From: Thermoplasmata archaeon
GTDB lineage: Archaea > Thermoplasmatota > Thermoplasmata > Halarchaeoplasmatales > Halarchaeoplasmataceae
Direction of reading: 5' to 3'
Length of the DNA stretch: 64,000 bases
Assembly (NCBI GenBank): GCA_003552585.1
Contig: PUNK01000071.1
Coordinates: 1 to 64,000 of the forward strand
This document shows, in pieces, positions 54,001-61,739 of this stretch. The notes beneath the pieces were generated by a model, which saw only the letters and a list, made by a program, of their open reading frames with translations, searched no databases and was not told the DNA's origin. The translations under genes were made by a program, and so were the position numbers. Position 1 is the first letter of the stretch. The number at the start of each line of letters is the position of its first letter.

Positions 54001-54132
54001 CTTGTTTATGAACTATACAAAATATCTGGTGAAGACGATCATAAAAAGAATGCCCTAGATTTTTATAAAAAGATATATGAAAAAAATCCTTCCACACGTT
54101 ATAAAGAAATTATAGAGGAGTTGACAGATTGA
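51079..54132 (+). CDS. STAND-type ATPase with inserted sensor-like domain and TPR tail, copy 1
   Basis: A 1017-residue protein. The N-terminal AAA_16/STAND ATPase has LTGRDEEISKL, Walker A GEAGIGKT (residues 43-50), Walker B LFLDDLQWAD (265-274), a sensor-like GTYRPED (297-303) and the GGNPFFLLE motif. Between Walker A and B lies an extra ~120-residue segment (about 105-225) with DSDIFATMLDAVGNFVKDSL and LNAIGYGEYDILI. Winged-helix-like VVRRLDRLMEEHRELLECASVVGEEF follows, then about ten TPR units (~540-1000). There is no DNA-binding or enzymatic output domain. STAND proteins act as ligand-triggered oligomeric switches. First of three tandem paralogues. Confidence 0.85.
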   Translation: MEAGYVNVSFKPPLTGRDEEISKLMSFWKRAQEGKGSTVFISGEAGIGKTRLVNELIDRVDEEVKIVKAWCLADNLEPLMPFKEGFRDAELSHIIAEKPPPKVISTYLINKGGLLIAKAERDKAELDSDIFATMLDAVGNFVKDSLRMMGEDEGSNLNAIGYGEYDILIQTLENLSLTAVIKGTKDEFLIEDMKRTLQNIGNQFDYWDGDIEATEKVIPDIRWFIDSEKYDGTHIVEDPKIKQENLFDKVLLGLQRVSEEKIVILFLDDLQWADPTSLNLLHYLSRNTRNHRIFIVGTYRPEDITKFDDSKVHPLKTTMQNMGREELFHEMDLKRLNRSSVESFMTKTLESAELERKFIRKIYKESGGNPFFLLEVLKMLAIEGYLVKEGNKWKPSKDLKEFEVPSKIYDIIVRRLDRLMEEHRELLECASVVGEEFESSIVGSMTGSNRIKLLKNLNHIERTHNLIRSIKKRYIFDHSKIREVLYNGINEELRQEYHKIVAETYEDSKKDLGNIIYDLGTHWEKGGIPDKAFKYYKKCAKKAKGSYANDLAIECYDRLLDLIPLLESCEDREEIKIDCLTQKGDCLKTICEWDHAEESYKKALQMAEKMKDSTKIAECTILIGDICKLEAKYNEALDLYFEACQIYKDMGDKQGYCRSLGRIGSVYTNMAEYDKSMVYLEEMQQIAEELKDNGLLSRLYGNIGSTHYGRGELKEAMEYFKKKLKLKEEQGDLLEIGYTLVNLASIYVRLKDYEHSREACNKALEIVEKTGDKLMEQNALGKLGIAYTEEGEYTKGLEYYKKKLSLSEKMGDRRSIAYVANNIGELYKEKGEYDKALRYYQKDVDISKDLADKRGYAITIGNMGNLYKLKSDFHKAEELYDEALHIAREQDTKDVLSFFLSCKADLYFQKGLIERAGVLNKDALEIAEKIDMQQTIFCANLLKAKILSKENKEKSIQILKKMLEANNSAPEEAKLVYELYKISGEDDHKKNALDFYKKIYEKNPSTRYKEIIEELTD

Positions 54133-54204
54133 TGGTGAAAAACCAATTTCGTGAAAAGTTAAGAAAGTTTTAAATTCTTTAAAAACTTATGTGGCTTGAA
54201 CTTT

Positions 54205-57200
54205 ATGAAAGAAGGAGTATCATATACCTCCTTCCAGCCAGCGCTTACAGGAAGGGATAATGATATAAGCAAGTTGGAGTCTTTTTGGACACGTACTAAA
54301 GAGGGTAAAGGTTCAACCGTTTTTATATCTGGTGAAGCTGGCATTGGTAAAACGAGGTTGGTATCTGAGTTTATGGATATGGCTGAAGAGAGAGAGACCA
54401 TGATCATTAAAGGCTGGTGTCTATCAGAAAGTTTAGAACCCTTATTGCCCCTACGAAATGGATTTCTTGATGCTGGCATTCCCCAGCTTATATCTGAAGA
54501 TCCTCCTCCAAAAGTTATATCAACCTACCTAATTAAAAAAGGAGGAATATTGGTGGCTAAATCTGAAAGGGAAGATACCGACCTTGATTCAGATATTTTT
54601 GCAACTATGTTGAGCGCAGTGAGCAACTTTGTCACCGATTCCCTTAAAATGATGAAAGAGCAGGGGACAGGAGGGTTAAACACCATCGGTTACGGAAAAC
54701 ATAATATATTGATACATTCGAGAGGTGATCTATCATTAGCTACGGTTATCGAAGGGTCTAATTATGAATTTTTAATAGACGATATGAATAACACTCTTGA
54801 TGAGATCGGAAATACTTTCGATGATTGGGATGGCGATATGAACTCAGCTGAAATAGTTAAACCTAAAATATCTTGGTTCATAGATTCAAGAAAGTATGAA
54901 GGTAGATATCTAGTGGATGACCCCAAGATAAAGCAGGAAAATTTGTTCTATAAAGTGCTGCTCGGGTTGCGTAGACTTTCAGACCGAGAGCCAATCATTC
55001 TTTTCATAGATGATCTTCAGTGGGCTGATCCTACTACTTTGAAATTAATACATTATCTGTCTAGGAATACAAAAAATAACAGCATCCTTATCTTAGGAAC
55101 TTATCGACCTGAAGATATAGTTGCAAGTGATGATGGTAAAACCCACAACCTTAAAACCACCATGCAGAACATGAGCAGGGAGAACCTTTACGAGGAAATA
55201 AAGCTCATGAGACTGGACAAAAAGTTTGTAAAGAAATTAATCGAAAGTACTTTAAGAAAAATCGATATTGGTCATGGGCTGGTAAAAAAGATATATGGGG
55301 AATGTGAGGGTAATCCTCTCTTTCTTCTTGAAATCATAGAGATGATGGTTGCAGAGGGATATTTAACTAAAAAAAACGATTTCTGGGAAGAACGGAAAGA
55401 TATTGATGAAATCAATATACCATCTAAGGTATATGATGTCGTGATGAGAAGGTTAGATCGATTGATAAGCGATCAAAGAAATTTGCTGGAATGTGCGAGT
55501 GTGATCGGGAAGGAGTTCGAGAGTGAAATAATCGGTGAAGTGACGGGCATAAATCGTATAAGAATTCTAAAAGATCTTAACGAAATCGAGAGGACTCATA
55601 ATTTAATCCATTCTATCAAAAAGAAATATCGATTCGACCACAACAAGTTCCGTGAAGTCCTATACAATAGCATCAATGAAGAATTACGAGAAGAATATCA
55701 TCTTATGATTGCAGAAAGTTATGAAAAACTGTATCCAAACAATATCGATAAAGTAGAACCTCTGTTAGCTCATCATTATTACAAAGCAGAGGATGAAAGA
55801 GCAATAGAATATCTCCTGAGCACAGGTGATAAGGCTAAAGAAAGATATGCAAATGATGAAGCTTTGGTCCTATATGATAACGCAATATCACTTGCAAAAG
55901 AAAAAGATATAGATGTGCCCACTAAAGCACTTGAAGGACTTGGAGATGTTTATAATGTTATAGGGGATTATGATAAAGCTTTGGAGAGTTATGAAGAAGC
56001 TCTAGACATTGTAAAAGATAAAGAAAAGGCAGTCGTATACGGAAAGATAGCAAATATCTTTGAAAAAATTGGAGGTTACGAAGATTCTCTAGAATATGCT
56101 GAAAAGGGGATATCTCTGGTAGATCCAGATGACATAGAGATGTGTAGTTTGTTGAACGTCAAGGGATGGGGTTTGTTAAGGAAGGGAGAATATGATGAGG
56201 CGATAAAAGTATTCAAGAAGAGTGAAGAAAAAGCAGATATGCTTGACCGGAAGTTAGATAAGGGACAAGCTCAGCATAATCTAGGAACTATTTATCTTCG
56301 AAAGGGAGAGTTTGATGAGGGAAAGGAATATCTAGAAAAGGCTATCAAGCTTAGGGATGATTGTGAAGATATTAATGGACTTGGAGTTTCCTACAACAAT
56401 ATGGCTCTCATCTACTGGAATAAGGGGGAACTAGAGCATGCACTTCAATATTTTACACAATGTATTGATATCTTTGAAAATATTGGTCATAAGTTTGGTG
56501 TGGCCACGGCTTTGAACAACATAGGTGTGATAAAATGGATCAAAGGAGAACTCGATAGTGCACTAGATCATTATAAAAGAAGCCGTTGCATCCAGGAGGA
56601 GATCGGAGATAAACTGGGTATCGCTACATCACTTCACAATATAGCAGCGATATACCGGGATAAAGGTGATCTAGATACATCACTCAATTTCTTCAAAAAG
56701 AGTCTGAGTAATGTTGAGGAGATCGGAGATAAATGGGGGATAGCAAAGTCTCTAAGTAATGTTGGAGTAGTATACAGTTTAATGGGCGAGTTGGATAGAT
56801 CTATTGATTGCCTTGAACATAGCCTTCAAATTCGTGAGGAGATGGGTGATAAAACAGGTATAATTGAAAGCCTGTGTGGGATTACGGAAACGTATATTAA
56901 AAAAGAAGAGATCATGAAAGCTGAAGAAAACGCTAGAAGAGCATTACAAATCGCTATTGAAGTCGGAGGAAAGAATGAGATGACGATGAGCCATAAATTA
57001 CTAGGTATGGTATACAGGGAGCAGGAAAGGTGGGATGAGTCTAGAGCAGAATTTGAAAAAGGTATAGAAATGTTGGATGGCAAATTGGATAAAAAAGATC
57101 TTTCCATAGCTTATTATGAATATGGTTTGATGTGGAAGGAGATGGGTGAAAAAAAGAAGGCAAAAGAATACCTAGAAAAATCCCTTGAGATCTTCGAGGA

Positions 57201-57255
57201 TATAGGGATGAAACTAATGGTAAAGGAGGCGAAAGAGGAGTTAAAGTCTATTTAA
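54205..57255 (+). CDS. STAND-type ATPase with inserted sensor-like domain and TPR tail, copy 2
   Basis: The track begins with a TTG at 54196; ATG at 54205 aligns exactly with the starts of copies 1 and 3 and gives 1016 residues. Walker A GEAGIGKT, the inserted segment (DSDIFATMLSAVSNFVTDSL, LNTIGYGKHNILI), Walker B LFIDDLQWAD and GTYRPED are all intact, so it should bind ATP. The C-terminal half has about ten TPR units, for example ALQYFTQCIDIFENIGHKFGVATALNNIGVI. The repeats resemble those of copy 3 more than those of copy 1, and the middle gene has a diverged promoter, so the three may respond to different partners. Confidence 0.85.
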   Translation: MKEGVSYTSFQPALTGRDNDISKLESFWTRTKEGKGSTVFISGEAGIGKTRLVSEFMDMAEERETMIIKGWCLSESLEPLLPLRNGFLDAGIPQLISEDPPPKVISTYLIKKGGILVAKSEREDTDLDSDIFATMLSAVSNFVTDSLKMMKEQGTGGLNTIGYGKHNILIHSRGDLSLATVIEGSNYEFLIDDMNNTLDEIGNTFDDWDGDMNSAEIVKPKISWFIDSRKYEGRYLVDDPKIKQENLFYKVLLGLRRLSDREPIILFIDDLQWADPTTLKLIHYLSRNTKNNSILILGTYRPEDIVASDDGKTHNLKTTMQNMSRENLYEEIKLMRLDKKFVKKLIESTLRKIDIGHGLVKKIYGECEGNPLFLLEIIEMMVAEGYLTKKNDFWEERKDIDEINIPSKVYDVVMRRLDRLISDQRNLLECASVIGKEFESEIIGEVTGINRIRILKDLNEIERTHNLIHSIKKKYRFDHNKFREVLYNSINEELREEYHLMIAESYEKLYPNNIDKVEPLLAHHYYKAEDERAIEYLLSTGDKAKERYANDEALVLYDNAISLAKEKDIDVPTKALEGLGDVYNVIGDYDKALESYEEALDIVKDKEKAVVYGKIANIFEKIGGYEDSLEYAEKGISLVDPDDIEMCSLLNVKGWGLLRKGEYDEAIKVFKKSEEKADMLDRKLDKGQAQHNLGTIYLRKGEFDEGKEYLEKAIKLRDDCEDINGLGVSYNNMALIYWNKGELEHALQYFTQCIDIFENIGHKFGVATALNNIGVIKWIKGELDSALDHYKRSRCIQEEIGDKLGIATSLHNIAAIYRDKGDLDTSLNFFKKSLSNVEEIGDKWGIAKSLSNVGVVYSLMGELDRSIDCLEHSLQIREEMGDKTGIIESLCGITETYIKKEEIMKAEENARRALQIAIEVGGKNEMTMSHKLLGMVYREQERWDESRAEFEKGIEMLDGKLDKKDLSIAYYEYGLMWKEMGEKKKAKEYLEKSLEIFEDIGMKLMVKEAKEELKSI

Positions 57256-57259
57256 CAAG

Positions 57260-57323
57260 TCATAAGAAACCTTTAAGTTTTCTCAAGACGTATCTTTTTG
57301 GAAGATTATGGAAGCCGGGTATG
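57260..57323 (+). repeat. Promoter/5'-end repeat, copy 2 (copy 1 at 51031-51094)
   Basis: Identical over 64 bp to 51031-51094, including the upstream non-coding part, despite marked divergence of the C-terminal coding regions. This suggests recent gene conversion or a late duplication limited to the 5' end. Confidence 0.85.
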
Positions 57324-60300
57324 CAAACATCTCTTTCAAACCACCGCTTACAGGTAGAGATGAGGAGATAAGCAAGTTGATGTCCTTTTGGGAGCGTGCC
57401 AAAGAAGGTAAAGGCTCAACCGTTTTTATATCTGGTGAAGCGGGTGTCGGTAAAACTCGTCTGGTAAACGAGCTGATTGAAAGGCTCGACAAAGATGTAA
57501 AAATTATCAAATGTTGGTGCCTATCGGAGAGCTTAGAACCACTGATGCCGTTCAAACAAGGCTTTAGAAAGGAGGACTTATCACATATAATATCTGAAAA
57601 ACCGCCTCCCAAAGTCATCTCAACATACCTGATTGACAAGGGTGGACTGCTGGTGACTAAAGCAGAAAGATCGGATACGGACCTAGATCCTGATATTTTC
57701 GCATCAATGCTCGATGCAGTAGGTAATTTTATCAAAGACTCTCTCTCCATGATGGGAGAAATGCAGGGAGGAGAACTGAATACCATCGGATATGGAAAAC
57801 ACAGTATATTGATTCAATCTAATGAATGTCTGTCGCTAGCTTCAGTGATAGAAGGAGAAAGCAGCGAGTTTTTGATAGATGACATGAGAAAAACACTGGA
57901 AAATATCGGAGACAGGTTCGCTTCCTGGAACGGTGATATGGAAAGTTCAGAAAAAGTCAGACCCTATATAGAATGGTTCATCGATTCGAGAAAGTATAGT
58001 GGCAGATATTTGGCTAAAGACCCTAAATTAAAACAGGAAAATCTATTTGATAAAGTACTCCTGGGACTCCAAAGAATCTCATCTGAAAGTCCCGTTGTAT
58101 TATTTTTAGACGATTTACAGTGGGCAGAATCAACCACTTTGAAACTACTTCACTATCTTTCTAGAAATACTAAAAACGATAGAATATTGATCATAGGTAA
58201 TTACCGTCCAGAGGATGTTATCAAATCTAAGGAGGGAGATCCTCATCCTTTTAAAACTATCATGCAGAACATGAGTAGAGAACATCTATTTCAAGCACTC
58301 CAACTTCAGCGGTTGGATGAAAACTCAGTAAAAAATCTTATGATTCAGACTTTAGAAGATGAAGAAATCTCTGAGGACCTTATAGACGAGATGTACACAG
58401 GGAGTGATGGGAATCCCTTTTTTCTTTTAGAAGTGATGAAAATGCTTGTCTACGAGGGACATCTGATAGATCAAGAAGGAGTTTTGAAGCTTAAAGAGGA
58501 TATCCAAGAGATAAAGATACCTTCAAAAGTATATGATTTGGTGGTGAGAAGGCTAGATCGATTAGTTGATGAGCAAAAAGATATTTTAGAATGTGCTAGT
58601 GTAGTTGGGGAGGAGTTTGAAAGCCGGGTTATTGGTGAAATTATCGGTATTAGCAGGATGAAACTCTTGAAAAATCTCAATGAGATCCAGCGTCTACACA
58701 AATTGATAATATCTATAGAGAAGAAGTATCGATTTGAGCACCGGCAGATAAGAGAGGTATTGTATTTTGATATTAACGATGAATTGAGGGAAGAATATCA
58801 TCGTTTGGTCGCTGAAAGTTATGAGTTGATCTATAAGGGAAAAATGGAAGAGTATTCGAAACATATCGCATATCACTTCTTCAAAGCTAAAGAAGAAAGG
58901 GCTGTAAATTATCTTTTAAAATTAGGTGGAAAAGCAAAAGATGAATATGCAAACGAGGAGGCCCTAAGATTTTACAAAGATGCTTTGTCTCTGGCTGTTC
59001 ACAAGAGTGATTTGAAAGAAATTCATGATGGACTAGGTGAAGTATTCAATATTATTGGAAAGTATGAAAAATCCTTAGAACATTATGAAAATGCTTTGGA
59101 TAATGTTGAAAACGAATTGGATAGTTCTAGGTTGCATGGCAAAATAGCAGAGGTTCTGAACAATCAAGGTGAATATAAAAAAGCTCTTGAACAGATCGAG
59201 ATCGGTATTGAATTGTGTGAGGAGAACAATAATTTACGATGTAAACTCTTTAATATAAATGGATGGGTTTTTATGTTGCAGGGTTTATACGGTCGATCCA
59301 TCCAAATTTTCAACGAAGAAATCAAATTAGCTAGAGAATTAGATGATACAAAAAGTATTGGTCGAGCATTACACGACCTTGGAACTGTATTGATTCGAAG
59401 AGGAGATTACGGAGAAGCTGAAGAACTACTGAAAGAATCGGTAGGATTTAGAGAAGAATGCGAGGATATAGAAGGCCTCGGAGATACATTTAATAGCATA
59501 GGAGTCGTACATAAAAACAAAGGAGACATGGATCGAGCTTTATATTATTACAATAAAAGTATGGAAATAGAGAGGGAGATAGGTAGCAAGAACGGAATCG
59601 CAAGATCTCTTAACAATATAGCCACTATTTACTGGTATAAGGGAGAACTTAATAAAGCATTAGATAATTATGAAAAATGTCTTAAAATAGTAGAGGGGAC
59701 TGGGAACAAAGGGGGTATTGCTTTGGCATTGAGTAATATAGGTAACATTTACGCTGATAAAGGGGAAAGAGAAACTGCCCTGACTTATTATGAAGAAAGT
59801 ATGAAGATAAGAGAGTACACTGGAGATCAGCAAGGTATAGCAATATCACTCAACAATATTGGAAATATTTACATAGATCTATACGATCTCGATAAAGCAT
59901 TAGAGTATCATAACCGGAGTTTAGAGATTGAAAGTGAGATAGGAGATAAAGCTGGAATCGCTTATTCTTTGAATAGTATAGCACTCATTCATCAATATAA
60001 AGGAGATATCTCTGAGGCCATAGATCACTATGAAAGAAGTCTCGAAAAGGCTACAAAAGTCGGAGAAAGTACGATATCAGTTTACAATCTCTGTGGATTA
60101 GCAGAGTTATGCCTTAAAAACGATATTATTGATAAAGCTATGGAATACGCAGAGAAAGCCCTTCAAATATCTTTAGACACTGATGGGGAATCAGAGGAGG
60201 GGACATGTTATCGTATTTTGGGAATGGTGTTTGGAAAGTTGGGAACAAAAGAAAAGGCGATAGAACATTTTGAAAAGTCTATAAATGTTTTTGAAATGAT

Positions 60301-60460
60301 AGGAGATAAACGGGGATCATCAAGGACTCATTACGAGTACGGTATGTTTTTAAGGGGAGAGGAGGGTGAAGAATTCCTTAGAAAGGCATTGGATATGTTT
60401 GAAAGGATGAATCTAGTTTTTTGGGTTCAAAAAGCAAGAAATGAATTAAAAAAGGGATGA
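57308..60460 (+). CDS. STAND-type ATPase with inserted sensor-like domain and TPR tail, copy 3
   Basis: The longest copy (1050 residues). Walker A is GEAGVGKT and Walker B LFLDDLQWAE, with Glu for the usual final Asp. The sensor-like strand is GNYRPED instead of GTYRPED. The inserted segment is conserved (DPDIFASMLDAVGNFIKDSL, LNTIGYGKHSILI). About eleven TPR units follow, of the GIAxSLNNIGNIYxxKGxxxxALxYYExSLxI type found in MalT-like and kinesin-light-chain-like repeats. No effector domain is present. It is followed by a ~500-bp gene-poor region with pseudogene remains. Confidence 0.85.
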   Translation: MEAGYANISFKPPLTGRDEEISKLMSFWERAKEGKGSTVFISGEAGVGKTRLVNELIERLDKDVKIIKCWCLSESLEPLMPFKQGFRKEDLSHIISEKPPPKVISTYLIDKGGLLVTKAERSDTDLDPDIFASMLDAVGNFIKDSLSMMGEMQGGELNTIGYGKHSILIQSNECLSLASVIEGESSEFLIDDMRKTLENIGDRFASWNGDMESSEKVRPYIEWFIDSRKYSGRYLAKDPKLKQENLFDKVLLGLQRISSESPVVLFLDDLQWAESTTLKLLHYLSRNTKNDRILIIGNYRPEDVIKSKEGDPHPFKTIMQNMSREHLFQALQLQRLDENSVKNLMIQTLEDEEISEDLIDEMYTGSDGNPFFLLEVMKMLVYEGHLIDQEGVLKLKEDIQEIKIPSKVYDLVVRRLDRLVDEQKDILECASVVGEEFESRVIGEIIGISRMKLLKNLNEIQRLHKLIISIEKKYRFEHRQIREVLYFDINDELREEYHRLVAESYELIYKGKMEEYSKHIAYHFFKAKEERAVNYLLKLGGKAKDEYANEEALRFYKDALSLAVHKSDLKEIHDGLGEVFNIIGKYEKSLEHYENALDNVENELDSSRLHGKIAEVLNNQGEYKKALEQIEIGIELCEENNNLRCKLFNINGWVFMLQGLYGRSIQIFNEEIKLARELDDTKSIGRALHDLGTVLIRRGDYGEAEELLKESVGFREECEDIEGLGDTFNSIGVVHKNKGDMDRALYYYNKSMEIEREIGSKNGIARSLNNIATIYWYKGELNKALDNYEKCLKIVEGTGNKGGIALALSNIGNIYADKGERETALTYYEESMKIREYTGDQQGIAISLNNIGNIYIDLYDLDKALEYHNRSLEIESEIGDKAGIAYSLNSIALIHQYKGDISEAIDHYERSLEKATKVGESTISVYNLCGLAELCLKNDIIDKAMEYAEKALQISLDTDGESEEGTCYRILGMVFGKLGTKEKAIEHFEKSINVFEMIGDKRGSSRTHYEYGMFLRGEEGEEFLRKALDMFERMNLVFWVQKARNELKKG

Positions 60461-60720
60461 TAGGAGGTAATCCCTTCTTCTTTATCGGAGTAACTAATAC
60501 AATCTAGTCTTGATTATAGTAAATATCTATGGATCCGTGAGTATCCTACGTTGAAGCAAACCAATACCCTGCTGAAGATAGGTGACATCCTCTCACATGG
60601 TGGAGCCGTGGGGCTTCTCTACTGACAGGACGATATACACTCATACAGAAAAGGCTATACCCGGCTTCGATCCATCGCTCAAAGAATTTGTTTACGATGG
60701 AAAAATAAATTTTTTATTCG
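60461..60720. other. Gene-poor stretch without an intact gene
   Basis: No ORF of useful length on either strand. A 12-bp match (GAAGCCGGGTAT, minus strand, near 60662) to the first codons of STAND copies 1 and 3, and a weakly similar reading after it (PVSRE against PLTGRDE), may be a decayed fragment of a further copy. Chance cannot be ruled out. Confidence 0.3.
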
Positions 60721-60877
60721 TTATTCCTTGACCACTGCTACTGTACAGCCAGCATGTCTAAGGACACGGTCAGTTATACTGCCCATAAAAAGTTCCTTGA
60801 AACCGGAGCTTCCATGGGATGCCATCACAATGATATCGTTTTTTCAGCGTACTCTGAGATTTTTATAAAGGGTACCT
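60721..60877 (-). pseudogene. Universal stress protein (UspA) remnant
   Basis: The minus strand reads NDIIVMASHGSSGFKELF, then MGSITDRVLRHAGCTVAVVKE and a stop at 60721, an unmistakable UspA C-terminus with the ATP-binding G-2x-G-9x-G(S/T)-like pattern. Upstream, after a one-base loss in an A6 run at about 60839-60844, the neighbouring frame continues as VPFIKISEYAEK and then meets a stop. The N-terminal ~100 residues are gone. It is therefore a truncated and frameshifted pseudogene. Confidence 0.8.
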
Positions 60878-60965
60878 TTTAATCAGTATTAAATTTTATA
60901 AAAAAAATTTTGTTAATTAATAACTATCAATAAGTTATTAAAAAAGAATTGCATTATACAATAAT

Positions 60966-61709
60966 ATGCCTTATGAAAGACATTTGGAAGGAAAAACAGC
61001 AATCATAACAGGAGCAAGTTCTGGCATTGGAAAAGAGATATCATTGAAGCTGGGAGAAGAAGGATGTAAGTTAGTGATCTGTGCTAGAAGCGAAAATAAA
61101 CTTAAAACGCTGAAAGATAAACTTGACAATAAAATGGATGTATTGGTGGTTCCCACCGATGTTAGGGTAGAAGAACAGGTCAAGACAATGGTCCAGGATG
61201 CTGCAAAATATTTTGGAGATATAGATATATTAATTAACAATGCAGGTGTAATCCGATATGGCGAGATAGAACATTTTTCAACTGAAGATTACAAAACTGT
61301 GATGGAAACCAACGTTGATGGAACATTTTACGTCACTAGGGAGGCGCTGCCTTACATCAAGAAAAGGAAGGGAAACATAGTTTTCGTAGGAAGCTTCGAT
61401 TCGAATCATCCTCGTTCTCTTAACCCGATATATGCTGCATCTAAATGGTGGGTAAAGGGTTTTGCTCACAGTATAGAAGCTGTGTTTGGACAAGAAGGTG
61501 TAGGTGTTACACTTATAAATCCTTCTGAAGTAAGAACGGGAATACCTGCTGAAGATGGTTTGAGTTACAAGGAAAAATTCAAAGAAGGCGAGGTCATCGA
61601 ACCGGAAGAGATTGCAGAAATTGTGGCTTTCTCTCTCAAACGCTCAGCGTCCACAACACTAAGTCAGATAGATATCTACAGACGAAATAAATTAAGCGAC
61701 TTCTTTTGA
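60966..61709 (+). CDS. Short-chain dehydrogenase/reductase
   Basis: A 247-residue classical SDR. Cofactor motif TGASSGIG at residues 15-22, NNAG at ~89-92, catalytic Ser in FVGSFDS and YAASK at the active site. An Arg in CARSENKL after strand 2 suggests NADPH preference. The substrate is unknown. The C-terminal RRNKLSDFF lacks membrane segments. It is monocistronic, convergent with the aldehyde oxidoreductase gene. Confidence 0.92.
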   Translation: MPYERHLEGKTAIITGASSGIGKEISLKLGEEGCKLVICARSENKLKTLKDKLDNKMDVLVVPTDVRVEEQVKTMVQDAAKYFGDIDILINNAGVIRYGEIEHFSTEDYKTVMETNVDGTFYVTREALPYIKKRKGNIVFVGSFDSNHPRSLNPIYAASKWWVKGFAHSIEAVFGQEGVGVTLINPSEVRTGIPAEDGLSYKEKFKEGEVIEPEEIAEIVAFSLKRSASTTLSQIDIYRRNKLSDFF

Positions 61710-61739
61710 GAAATTAATATCTTTTTATTCGACCAAATA

